Shown in pieces: positions 1 to 6,187 of a stretch of DNA of 7,124 bases. This DNA is from CAYLWW01 sp964387585 (lineage in GTDB: Bacteria > Pseudomonadota > Alphaproteobacteria > Rickettsiales > Midichloriaceae). How positions within the stretch are numbered: the first letter of the stretch is position 1; each line of letters starts with the position of its first letter. Position numbers and translations under genes: made by a program. Under the pieces are notes generated by a model that saw nothing but the letters and a program-made list of their open reading frames with translations, searched no databases and was not told the DNA's origin. Where the stretch lies: assembly GCA_964387585.1 (NCBI GenBank), contig CAYLWW010000072.1, forward strand, positions 1 to 7,124, given 5' to 3'.

Positions 1-178
1 CAACTAATACCCAATATTTTATTCTTAATCCTAACCACTTCTTGCTGGGACTAAATACCTAGAAATGAGGTTAATAACCTAATGTCTAACACAATTGTAA
101 CTTATTAGATCCTCAGATCTACTCATTTATTACCGCCTATCAGATCAAATCTTGTTTAGTACAGTTATGTTGATGAGC
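1..178. other. non-coding stretch downstream of the thiolase gene
   Basis: No reading frame of useful length is open here on either strand. Two small perfect hairpins are visible: a 5-bp stem with a 3-nt loop at 68-80 (AGGTT-aat-AACCT), and a 6-bp stem with a 4-nt loop at 106-121 (TAGATC-ctca-GATCTA). Neither is followed by a T-run on the minus strand, so I do not call them terminators of the thiolase gene. The 9-mer TTTAGTACA at 155-163 resembles the TTGTACTA motif of the 6153-6598 intergenic region, read on the opposite strand. The stretch could be the decayed end of a former gene, but no protein similarity can be recognised. Confidence 0.5.
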
Positions 179-1375
179 TTATCTTTCAAAACAAATTGCT
201 ATACCCATCCCTCCCCCTATACATAAGGTGGCTAACCCTTTACTAACATCACGTTTATTCATTTCATGTAGTAGCGTAACCACTATACGAGCCCCTGAAG
301 CTCCTATGGGATGCCCTATAGATATTGCTCCTCCATTTACATTCACCTTGTTTTCATCCCAACCCATTTCTTTATTAACACAAATAGCCTGAGCAGCAAA
401 TGCCTCATTTGATTCGATTAAGTCTAGATCATCTACTTTCCATCCAGCTCTTTTAATAGCTTGACGTGAAGCTTGTATAGGACCAGTACCCATTAAATCT
501 GCTTCAACCCCAAACTGAGCAAAAGATCGTATAGTTGCTAACGGCTTTAGCTTACGTTTTTCTGCTTCTTTAGCAGTCATAAGCATCAATATAGCTGCTC
601 CATCGTTTATTCCTGAAGAATTACCAGCAGTAACGGTTCCTATAGTAGGCTCTATAAAAGCTGGCTTAAGTTTAGCTAACTGTTCAAAGTTGCAACCATA
701 ACGAATAAATTCATCCATAAAAAAGAGCTTTTCTTCGTTTTTTAAATTTTTTACTGTTATAGGTACTATTTCATCCTGAAATCTTCCATTTTTTTGGGCT
801 AATTCAGCTTTATGTTGTGATTGCAAAGCAAAATTATCTTGCTCTGCCCTACTTATATTATATGCTTTTGCTATATTCTCTGCTGTTACTCCCATATGCA
901 TATTACTAAAAGCATCAGTCAAACCATCAAATACCATTAAATCCTTTAGTTTAGAATCACCTAAACGTATTCCATTACGTAAATTCATCGCATGAGGAAC
1001 TAAGCTCATATTCTCTTGCCCTCCAACTATTAATATATGTTCTTCTCCATAATTATGATAAGCTTGTAAAATTGCATTATAACCTAAAGTAATAGATTTT
1101 AAGCCAGATCCACATACATGATTTACTACCCAAGCACAAACTTCATTGGGGATATTAGCAGATATAGATGCTTGTCTAGCCGGATTTTGACCATTAGCTG
1201 CTAATAGAGCTTGTCCTAATATAATTTCGTTTATTTCATTAGGCTCAACATTAGTATTTTTTAATGACTGCTCTATTAATCGAGCAGTCATTACATGCGC
1301 AGGCAAAGTTGATAAGCTACCGTTAAAACTACCTATAGGAGTGCGCAATGCAGAAGTAACAACAATTTCAAGCAT
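179..1375 (-). CDS. phaA: acetyl-CoA C-acetyltransferase (biosynthetic-type thiolase)
   Basis: This 398-residue protein is a cytoplasmic thiolase. The family condenses two acetyl-CoA to acetoacetyl-CoA and CoA, or runs the reverse cleavage. It is complete: the N-terminus has the family's VTSALRTPIGSF stretch, the acyl-accepting cysteine is C88 in NHVCGSG, the NEAF motif is at 323-326, GHPIGASGAR is at 354-363 with catalytic H355, and the second catalytic cysteine is C385 in CIGGGMG. Length matches bacterial PhaA/AtoB enzymes (about 390-395 residues), and all catalytic residues are present. The ATG at 1375 puts the conserved N-terminus in place, but no Shine-Dalgarno sequence precedes it. It lies 98 bp beyond the end of virB9 and probably uses its own promoter. 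No reductase, polymerase or CoA-transferase gene is adjacent, so whether it feeds polyhydroxybutyrate, fatty-acid or ketone metabolism cannot be told. A longer-chain 3-ketoacyl-CoA thiolase is the main alternative. Confidence 0.93.
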   Translation of the reverse strand: MLEIVVTSALRTPIGSFNGSLSTLPAHVMTARLIEQSLKNTNVEPNEINEIILGQALLAANGQNPARQASISANIPNEVCAWVVNHVCGSGLKSITLGYNAILQAYHNYGEEHILIVGGQENMSLVPHAMNLRNGIRLGDSKLKDLMVFDGLTDAFSNMHMGVTAENIAKAYNISRAEQDNFALQSQHKAELAQKNGRFQDEIVPITVKNLKNEEKLFFMDEFIRYGCNFEQLAKLKPAFIEPTIGTVTAGNSSGINDGAAILMLMTAKEAEKRKLKPLATIRSFAQFGVEADLMGTGPIQASRQAIKRAGWKVDDLDLIESNEAFAAQAICVNKEMGWDENKVNVNGGAISIGHPIGASGARIVVTLLHEMNKRDVSKGLATLCIGGGMGIAICFER

Positions 1376-1401
1376 TATTTTAAAAGCATTAAGTTTATCT
1401 C

Positions 1402-1416
1402 TAAGCTATGAGCTTA
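1402..1416. repeat. small perfect hairpin in the virB9-thiolase gap
   Basis: The sequence TAAGCT-atg-AGCTTA forms a 6-bp perfect stem with a 3-nt loop. On the plus strand a six-T run follows four bases later (1421-1426), so it would look like a terminator only for plus-strand transcription, and no plus-strand gene lies upstream. On the minus strand it sits in the 5' leader of the thiolase gene, 27 bp upstream of the start codon, where it could affect mRNA stability or translation. The role is unknown. Confidence 0.4.
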
Positions 1417-1442
1417 ACACTTTTTTATCAAATAATGCAATC

Positions 1443-1470
1443 CTTATAATATATACTATTTGATTTACAA
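1443..1470 (-). promoter_or_regulatory. candidate sigma-70 promoter of the thiolase gene
   Basis: On the minus strand a -35-like TTGTAA (1465-1470, 4 of 6 consensus bases) is followed after 16 nt by TATAAG (1443-1448, 5 of 6). The predicted transcription start is near 1436, about 60 nt upstream of the thiolase ATG. The site lies just past the virB9 stop codon. In DNA this AT-rich such matches arise often by chance, so this is a suggestion only. Confidence 0.3.
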
Positions 1471-1473
1471 TCT

Positions 1474-2271
1474 TTAAAGTTTACTATCCTTATTTTGCCC
1501 TTTATTAAAGTCATAATCTTCATTAAATACACAAATGACATCCTTACCATGCCTTAAAGTAAATTTATTAGAAACACGCTCTACTATCATATATCCATCA
1601 CTCATTCTATAGTTTATCAAAGACTCATTTCCATAACCATCTACTAAAAATACTGCAGGCAATTCTGTGTTAATATTACGAAACTTGAAATAAGTAAATT
1701 CACCATCATCAAAAATGAGTAAAGGCTCTATTTCCAATGATTTTCCACTAATTTTATAATTAAAGTTATATGAATCTGGATTACTTAAATCAGGCATGGA
1801 ATAATATTGCGGAGGGTTAACTATGGTTCCACCAGCACTATCAGGATACATAAACTTCATCATAAAAACTAAATTACTATCACTTATGCTAGTTGCTTGC
1901 TTAGCATGCATCTCAAAAAAATACATCCTTTTACTTGTTATGACAGTCATATTAGTGGTAGCATCTTGGTTTATAGGCTTTAGAAAAATTCTATTACCTT
2001 CAGGATATAATTGCCAGGCAGTTGGAGTACCCATGGTAATAGTTTTTATCTCTTCATCAGGAGCAAACTCTATTATAGAATGATACATATAATGCCCTAC
2101 AAACCTAATTACAACATTAGGCATGTAGTTAATAATTTTAATTCTACTTTCATTACCAATAGGCCTTGGCATAAGTACAGCATTAGCTTTATTGCAATCA
2201 GCTAAAATAAAATTAAATGTAATTGAAGCCATCCATAAAGCTAAGGGAAATTTAGATAAAATCTTTTTCAT
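1474..2271 (-). CDS. virB9: VirB9 family type IV secretion outer-membrane core protein
   Basis: This 265-residue protein matches the TrbG/VirB9/CagX family. Together with VirB7 and the C-terminal part of VirB10, VirB9 builds the outer-membrane core complex of a type IV secretion system. Residues 1-31 form a signal peptide (MKK, a hydrophobic stretch, then an ANA site), so the mature protein is periplasmic or outer-membrane associated. The LADC at 23-26 is not a valid lipobox because Asp precedes the Cys. The N-terminal domain (about 43-122) has the family pattern: an IxF strand, TITMGTPTAWQLYPEGNRIFLKP, then TNMTVITSKRMYFFE. The C-terminal domain (about 168-252) carries YNFNYKISG, FDDGEFTYFKF, PAVFLVDGYGNESLINYR, YMIVERV and FTLRHG. 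Length is normal and both domains are intact. No virB8, virB10, virB11 or virD4 is adjacent. Rickettsiales commonly carry a second, solitary virB9 outside the main cluster, and this may be that copy, but the window cannot prove it. No Shine-Dalgarno is visible. Confidence 0.92.
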   Translation of the reverse strand: MKKILSKFPLALWMASITFNFILADCNKANAVLMPRPIGNESRIKIINYMPNVVIRFVGHYMYHSIIEFAPDEEIKTITMGTPTAWQLYPEGNRIFLKPINQDATTNMTVITSKRMYFFEMHAKQATSISDSNLVFMMKFMYPDSAGGTIVNPPQYYSMPDLSNPDSYNFNYKISGKSLEIEPLLIFDDGEFTYFKFRNINTELPAVFLVDGYGNESLINYRMSDGYMIVERVSNKFTLRHGKDVICVFNEDYDFNKGQNKDSKL

Positions 2272-2318
2272 AGAAAATTTTACAAGTGTTACAATAAATT
2301 AATAAAAACTTAAAATAA

Positions 2319-2337
2319 TTGTTTAAACAAAATTATA
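2319..2337 (-). promoter_or_regulatory. -10-like element plus 12-bp palindrome upstream of virB9
   Basis: On the minus strand a perfect TATAAT lies at 2332-2337. The perfect 12-bp palindrome TTGTTTAAACAA (2319-2330) follows directly and would cover the predicted transcription start. That arrangement would suit an operator controlling virB9, whose ATG begins at 2271. No good -35 hexamer sits 16-18 bp upstream. AT-rich palindromes of this size occur by chance at a low rate, so confidence is low. Confidence 0.25.
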
Positions 2338-2372
2338 ATAAAGAGGAGAAAGGCAAAATTTATATAGTTTTA

Positions 2373-2389
2373 TTATGTTATAAACATAA
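2373..2389 (-). terminator. weak hairpin directly after hscA
   Basis: On the minus strand, two bases after the hscA stop codon, TTATGTT-tat-AACATAA forms a perfect 7-bp stem with a 3-nt loop. Only one pair is G-C, and the sequence that follows is not a clean T-run. It is well placed for a transcript end between hscA and virB9, but it is a poor intrinsic terminator by sequence. Confidence 0.25.
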
Positions 2390-2391
2390 AT

Positions 2392-3984
2392 TCAACCATG
2401 AGTTGCATTTATTAGCTTAATTAATTCATCTTCTGTTAAACCATATGATGGTTTAACCTCTATATTTTGCGATTTACCAGAACTACTTTCATAAGCAGTT
2501 ACAGTTAATAACCCATCCGCATCAATACGAAATGTTAGCTCTAATTTTACCAAACCAGCAGCTTTAGGCTGAATTCCTTTTAATTCAAAAATAGCTAAAG
2601 ATCTACATTGCTCAACTTTATTACTTTCTCCCTGTAAAACATGAATTTTAAAAGCAGTTTGGTTATCTTTATAAGTAGTGTAAATTTTTTTCACTTCTAT
2701 CGGAATAAGGCTATTACGTGGTATTATAGGTTCAACAATCCTCCCCATAAGCTCTATTCCTAAAGAAAGTGGGTTAACATCTAATAATAAATGGTCTGAA
2801 CCTACAGTTAATGCAGATGCTTGTATAGCAGCACCTACTGCAACAACTTCATCAGGATTAACATCTGATAAAGGCGCTTTCCCTAAAAAGTTTATAAGCA
2901 TTTTTTTTATACTAGGAATTCTAGTAGCCCCACCTACCAATATTATTTCATCAATTTCTTTAATACTGAAATTAGAATCAGATAATGTTTGATGTAAAAT
3001 TTTTCTAGTTCTATCTATTAAAGGTTGCCAACATTGCTCAGCTTCTTCTATGCTTATATTAAATTCATGAGTTTTATATTTGCCATACCAATTTTGTATA
3101 AAACTAAGAGATTCTTTTATCGTTTTTGCTAATAAAATCACTTCTTGATCTATATTATTAATAGAAATTTTATCAGAAATGAGCTGAGCTAAAGAGATAT
3201 CAAAGTCATCTCCACCTAAATTACTATCTCCTCCAGTAGCTATTACTTTTAATACCCCTTGCTGCATTTTCAAAATAGATACATCAAAAGTTCCACCACC
3301 AAGATCATAAATCAGATAATTACCCTTAGGTTGTTTATCCAGACCATAAGCTATTGCTGCAGATGTAGGTTCATTTAGTAAGCGCAAAACTTTTATTCCA
3401 GCTATTTTAGCAGCATCTCTTGTAGCTATTCTTGCTGCTTCATCAAAATGAGCTGGCACAGTTATTACGGCATAATCTATAAAATTACCTAGGTAATTTT
3501 CTGCTCTATGCTTTAAATATAATAATATTTGTGAAGCTATTTCTGGAATTGAATAACTATTATTATCTTGATCTTTTAGAAATAAAATACGCGAAGATGA
3601 TTTATCTAAATCAATATTAAAATGAGAAAACTGCTTCTCATTTATTATATCTTCGATCCCCTTCCCCATTAACCGTTTTACCGACCTAAAGCTATTAGCT
3701 AATCTGGAAGCTTTTTCACCAATTAATATAGATTTTTTATTATTAATATTCGAGTAATTTACTACGGAAGGTAGAATGGCAGCAGAATTTCCCATTGAAT
3801 CTGATTCTGATAAAAGATTATCATCATTCATAGGTATAAGTTTGGCCTTATTTTCTTCTTTATCCCAAATTGCTATTAATGAATTAGTAGTACCTAAATC
3901 AATTCCTACAGCAGTGTTTAGTAAATCACTTTGCTCTGGTTCTTGGTATTTAGTAGGTTCAGCTATCTGAAACAGTTTTTGCAT
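2392..3984 (-). CDS. hscA: Fe-S cluster assembly chaperone HscA, lacking the C-terminal lid
   Basis: This is an Hsp70-family chaperone of the HscA type. HscA acts with HscB in the cytoplasm to release Fe-S clusters from the scaffold IscU. Numbered from the ATG at 3984 (530 residues), the nucleotide-binding domain has GIDLGTTNS (27-35), AVITVPAHFDEAAR (172-185), NEPTSAAIAYGLD (204-216), IYDLGGGTFDVSIL (225-238) and ILVGGATRIP (348-357). The substrate-binding beta domain covers about 380-520 and includes DVNPLSLGIELMG. QIAEP at the start and VKPSYGLTEDEL near the end are HscA rather than DnaK signatures. The protein stops about seven residues after this last motif. E. coli HscA (616 residues) continues for roughly 100 more, so the whole helical lid is absent. 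An in-frame GTG two codons upstream (3990) is an alternative start. No Shine-Dalgarno is visible. hscB, iscU and fdx, its usual neighbours, are not nearby. The beta domain and all ATPase motifs are intact, so the gene looks functional rather than decaying. Confidence 0.9.
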   Translation of the reverse strand: MQKLFQIAEPTKYQEPEQSDLLNTAVGIDLGTTNSLIAIWDKEENKAKLIPMNDDNLLSESDSMGNSAAILPSVVNYSNINNKKSILIGEKASRLANSFRSVKRLMGKGIEDIINEKQFSHFNIDLDKSSSRILFLKDQDNNSYSIPEIASQILLYLKHRAENYLGNFIDYAVITVPAHFDEAARIATRDAAKIAGIKVLRLLNEPTSAAIAYGLDKQPKGNYLIYDLGGGTFDVSILKMQQGVLKVIATGGDSNLGGDDFDISLAQLISDKISINNIDQEVILLAKTIKESLSFIQNWYGKYKTHEFNISIEEAEQCWQPLIDRTRKILHQTLSDSNFSIKEIDEIILVGGATRIPSIKKMLINFLGKAPLSDVNPDEVVAVGAAIQASALTVGSDHLLLDVNPLSLGIELMGRIVEPIIPRNSLIPIEVKKIYTTYKDNQTAFKIHVLQGESNKVEQCRSLAIFELKGIQPKAAGLVKLELTFRIDADGLLTVTAYESSSGKSQNIEVKPSYGLTEDELIKLINATHG

Positions 3985-4033
3985 AAACACATATTAAAAG
4001 TAAAAGCGAATAAAACTTTAGTAAGTTATTTAA

Positions 4034-4089
4034 TTTAGCTTATTCAGAAATTTTTATAATTTATTTCATTCTATTAATAAAAAGCTAAA
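4034..4089. repeat. 8-bp inverted repeat upstream of hscA
   Basis: The arms TTTAGCTT (4034-4041) and AAGCTAAA (4082-4089) are perfect reverse complements separated by 40 nt of almost pure A+T. The pair lies in the hscA upstream region and could fold in the leader RNA or flank a regulatory site. There is no T-run placed to make it a terminator. The function is unknown. Confidence 0.35.
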
Positions 4090-4105
4090 GCAAGATAAAC
4101 AAAGA

Positions 4106-4192
4106 GTTGGTAAGTCACTCATTACTCACGTATGATCTTCCTACCACCCCTTCATTCACTATAAGGTATACTATTTCCTTGCTTACGTTAAC
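4106..4192. other. GC-richer patch with imperfect terminal inverted repeat, possible dispersed element or small RNA
   Basis: The patch is about 40% G+C by hand count, against roughly 20% or less in the neighbouring spacer. Its ends can pair imperfectly: GTTGGTAAG at 4106-4114 against CTTACGTTAAC at 4182-4192, with GTAAG/CTTAC as the perfect core. Inside, GTATGATCTT (4130-4139) can pair partly with AAGGTATAC (4163-4171). On the minus strand a 27-codon frame with no start codon crosses nearly the whole patch and ends at TGA 4115-4117. I recognise no RNA family. A dispersed repeat of the rickettsial palindromic-element kind, a small RNA, or a gene remnant are all possible. Confidence 0.35.
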
Positions 4193-4200
4193 CCATATTT

Positions 4201-4235
4201 AAAAAAAAACTAACAACCAATTATTGTAACAATTG
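4201..4235 (-). terminator. candidate terminator of the symporter-lipoprotein operon
   Basis: On the minus strand CAATT (4231-4235) and AATTG (4218-4222) form a short stem with an 8-nt loop that overlaps the lipoprotein stop codon. A run of nine T follows after a short gap (plus-strand A run, 4201-4209). The T-run is convincing. The stem is weak and about eight bases from it, so this is a probable transcript end but not a textbook terminator. Confidence 0.35.
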
Positions 4236-4895
4236 TGAAGCAGTTTTTACTCTTAACTCAACATCAATAAGCTGTAATAACTCTGATATTTGTTCAGCCC
4301 AAATTTTCTTTTTATCTAGCAATGAGGTATCTCCAACTATTACTTTATAATTAAATACGCTAATTACCGTTTCTTTAACACTACCTATACCATCGTTATC
4401 ATAAAATGATACCGTTACAGTATATTCACCCTTATAAGCATCTTTTCTATTGGTATGGGATATATTTTTATCAAAAATTTCTCTACCATTATAGTAATAA
4501 CGATAATTGAGATCTGCAAGATTAATATCAGGAGTTCTCAACAATCTAGCTTTATTTATTACTATTTTCATCTTACCCATCGTACCACCGGCTCGTAATT
4601 TATAACTCATCCAGTTTATCAATGCTTCTCGAGCTGAAATATCATTTTCTCTTCCTATACCAACAGCTACTAAATCTTCATTTACTATTTCTATATTTGC
4701 AACATTGAATATAAGTAAGTTACTATCATTATTTTGTAAATAAACATCATGACCACTTTTAACATTAGGATTGCATCCAGCTAACAAAGCCATACTTAAT
4801 AGCAGAAAACCAAAATTAAAAGTAAACTTCAATTTCTTCATATCTAACATTATTACCAGTAACTGGCTTAAGTAAGATTGATATTTTTTTTTCAT
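4221..4895 (-). CDS. putative lipoprotein of unknown function, alphaproteobacterial family
   Basis: This 224-residue protein has a lipoprotein signal: KKLKFTFNFGF, a hydrophobic run, then the lipobox LLAGC with the lipidated cysteine at C41. The mature part would be anchored in the membrane on the periplasmic side. Residues about 60-215 have the pattern VANIEIVNE, then ALINWMSYKLRAGGTMGKMKIVINKARLLRT, a beta-rich middle (EYTVTVSFYD) and a C-terminal helix (KKIWAEQISELLQLIDVELRV). From memory, this pattern resembles an uncharacterised lipoprotein family of free-living alphaproteobacteria (VARIEVVD, WARDRL, AAG, then an amphipathic C-terminal helix). No function is known to me. The start at 4895 is chosen because AAGAGGT lies seven bases upstream. 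It adds 18 residues before the conventional signal-peptide start at M19, which has no ribosome-binding site. The gene follows the symporter by 18 bp and is probably co-transcribed with it. Confidence 0.8.
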   Translation of the reverse strand: MKKKYQSYLSQLLVIMLDMKKLKFTFNFGFLLLSMALLAGCNPNVKSGHDVYLQNNDSNLLIFNVANIEIVNEDLVAVGIGRENDISAREALINWMSYKLRAGGTMGKMKIVINKARLLRTPDINLADLNYRYYYNGREIFDKNISHTNRKDAYKGEYTVTVSFYDNDGIGSVKETVISVFNYKVIVGDTSLLDKKKIWAEQISELLQLIDVELRVKTASQLLQ

Positions 4896-4902
4896 ATTAT
4901 TT

Positions 4903-4909
4903 ACCTCTT
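4903..4909 (-). promoter_or_regulatory. Shine-Dalgarno sequence of the lipoprotein gene
   Basis: AAGAGGT on the minus strand lies seven bases before the ATG at 4895, inside the 18-bp gap after the symporter stop codon. It is the only clear ribosome-binding site in the window. It decides the start at 4895 in preference to the in-frame ATGs at codons 16 and 19. Confidence 0.7.
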
Positions 4910-4913
4910 ATTT

Positions 4914-6152
4914 TTATATCTCTGAATAATATGTTTTTTCATCCAGTGTTCCTTCTAGTTTATCAACTATTACAGTAACTGTACAGTCTCCTGTTATATT
5001 AATCATAGTTCTTACCATATCGAGAAAACGATCTACTCCTAAAATTAAAGACATACCCTCTAGCGGTAATCCTACAGAAGATAGTACCATACCCATCATT
5101 ACCATACCCCCACCTGGAAATCCTGCAGCACCTATAGAGCCAATAGTAGAAGTGATAATAATTACAAAATACTGGCTAATAGTTAGCTCTACACCTGTTA
5201 TTTGAGCAAAAAACACCGCACAAATACCTAAGTATATCGCAGTCGCATCCATGTTCATGGAGGCCCCTAAAGGCAATATAAAAGCAGAACACTGTTTAGA
5301 AACACCTATTTTACTACGCAAATCACCGATAGCTGTAGATAAAGTTGCCTTACTACTAGCGGTTGCAAATGCTAAAGCTTGAATTTCACTCATTTTTTTA
5401 TAAAAAGGTAAAGGATTCAAACGACCGAAGACTAACAACATAACTCCAAAAAGGCAATACTGTAGTAAAAAGGCACCAAGCACGACAAGAATAAATTTAC
5501 TTAGTACCGAAACAATCCCAAATCCAAATTTTCCCGTTACCCATGCCATTATAGCGAATACACCGTAAGGAGTTAGTTTGATCACTAACTCTACCATTTT
5601 AAACACTACATGAGTTGAAGAAACTATAAAATTTCTCAACTCCCTTCCTTTTTCACCTATTAAAATTAATGCAAATCCTGTAAAAAAGGCAAATACTACT
5701 ACCTGTAAAGTGTTACCCGAAGCCATAGCTTCTATTGGGTTAGTAGGTATTAAATTCATTAATATTCCAGATAATGTCTGGTTGGCTGTATGATGAACTT
5801 CATTACTATCAACACTATTAATTAAATTGATGTTTACCCCTACCCCTGGCTTAAAAATATTAGCAAAAATTATACCTATACTCACAGCCATTACAGTTGT
5901 TATACTATATATCATTACAGCTTTTGATCCTAAACGCCCAAATGTAGCTGAATCATCAATACTAGTCACTCCATATAAAACAGCAAAAAATATCAAAGGT
6001 ATTACTATCATTTTTATCATATTGATAAAAATTGTTCCTATTGGCTTTAATATCATAGCTTTTTCTTTAAAAAAATAGCCACATAAAACACCTAACAACA
6101 TTCCTATTATTACTTGATGCCACAGCTTAATTTTAAATGGTTTTTTTAACAT
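4914..6152 (-). CDS. gltP: dicarboxylate/amino acid:cation symporter (DAACS family), probably glutamate/aspartate uptake
   Basis: This 412-residue inner-membrane transporter belongs to the family that couples uptake of glutamate, aspartate or C4-dicarboxylates to Na+ or H+. The fold's landmarks are present: hydrophobic helices from about residue 11, the HP1 hairpin with a serine motif at 264-272 (TASSKATLS), NMDAT in TM7 at 300-304, the HP2 hairpin GAAGFPGGGMVMMGMVL at 341-357, and the TM8 motif DRFLDMVRTMINITGD at 374-389. D374, D378, R381, N385 and D389 align with D390, D394, R397, N401 and D405 of archaeal GltPh. R381 is the residue that selects acidic side chains. Two positions differ from GltPh: K268 replaces the last serine of SSS, and S272 replaces the HP1-tip proline. 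Length matches the family (about 400-440). It is the first gene of a probable operon with the lipoprotein. Uptake of host glutamate would suit an intracellular bacterium, but the substrate is inferred. No Shine-Dalgarno is visible. Confidence 0.92.
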   Translation of the reverse strand: MLKKPFKIKLWHQVIIGMLLGVLCGYFFKEKAMILKPIGTIFINMIKMIVIPLIFFAVLYGVTSIDDSATFGRLGSKAVMIYSITTVMAVSIGIIFANIFKPGVGVNINLINSVDSNEVHHTANQTLSGILMNLIPTNPIEAMASGNTLQVVVFAFFTGFALILIGEKGRELRNFIVSSTHVVFKMVELVIKLTPYGVFAIMAWVTGKFGFGIVSVLSKFILVVLGAFLLQYCLFGVMLLVFGRLNPLPFYKKMSEIQALAFATASSKATLSTAIGDLRSKIGVSKQCSAFILPLGASMNMDATAIYLGICAVFFAQITGVELTISQYFVIIITSTIGSIGAAGFPGGGMVMMGMVLSSVGLPLEGMSLILGVDRFLDMVRTMINITGDCTVTVIVDKLEGTLDEKTYYSEI

Positions 6153-6179
6153 ATTAATACACTATGAATAGAAATTAAA

Positions 6180-6185
6180 ATTATA
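6180..6185 (-). promoter_or_regulatory. -10 box of the symporter-lipoprotein operon
   Basis: A perfect TATAAT on the minus strand lies about 28 bp upstream of the symporter ATG, giving a predicted start near 6173 and a short leader of about 20 nt. No good -35 hexamer lies 16-18 bp upstream (the nearest TTGAAA is only 12 bp away). The motif TTGTACTAAA occupies the spacer directly before it, where an activator or repressor could act. Confidence 0.4.
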
Positions 6186-6187
6186 CC

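Larger units (their letters stand above)
3985..4220. other. intergenic region between the lipoprotein gene and hscA
   Basis: These 236 bp hold no recognisable gene. The part nearest hscA (about 3985-4105) is extremely AT-rich and probably contains the hscA promoter, though I cannot place -35 and -10 boxes convincingly. The part nearest the lipoprotein gene (about 4106-4195) is clearly richer in G+C, about 40% by hand count, and is listed separately. A run of nine A at 4201-4209 marks the end of the upstream transcription unit. Confidence 0.5.

Noticed and set aside
23..26. Lipobox LADC in VirB9 (protein residues 23-26, not nucleotide positions)
   Set aside because: Aspartate directly before the cysteine is not accepted at a lipobox. 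A normal signal-peptidase site (ANA, residues 29-31) follows.
1..100. Minus-strand fragment reading SQQEVVRIKNKILGIS as a remnant of another protein gene
   Set aside because: The frame is interrupted by stops on its upstream side, is very short, and matches no family I can identify. It is kept only as possible gene decay.
1823..2205. Two plus-strand reading frames of 86 and 64 codons opposite virB9
   Set aside because: They lie entirely antisense to a clearly recognisable VirB9, show no family motif, and come from low-complexity AT-rich codon shadows.
2272..2394. A frameshift or premature stop hiding the HscA lid in the downstream DNA
   Set aside because: The DNA after the stop, read in the continuing frame, gives no Hsp70-lid-like helix, a second frame closes within a few codons, and the space before virB9 is too short for the missing roughly 100 residues.
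3776..3970. 64-codon plus-strand frame opposite the start of hscA
   Set aside because: It is antisense to the conserved N-terminal ATPase region of HscA and has no recognisable motif.
4106..4192. tRNA, tmRNA or SRP RNA in the GC-richer patch
   Set aside because: No cloverleaf, no CCA end, no TFC-like arm and no conserved SRP loop could be found.
5827..6078. 83-codon plus-strand frame that looks like a small membrane protein
   Set aside because: Its hydrophobic character mirrors the transmembrane helices of the symporter on the other strand. There is no ribosome-binding site or family match.
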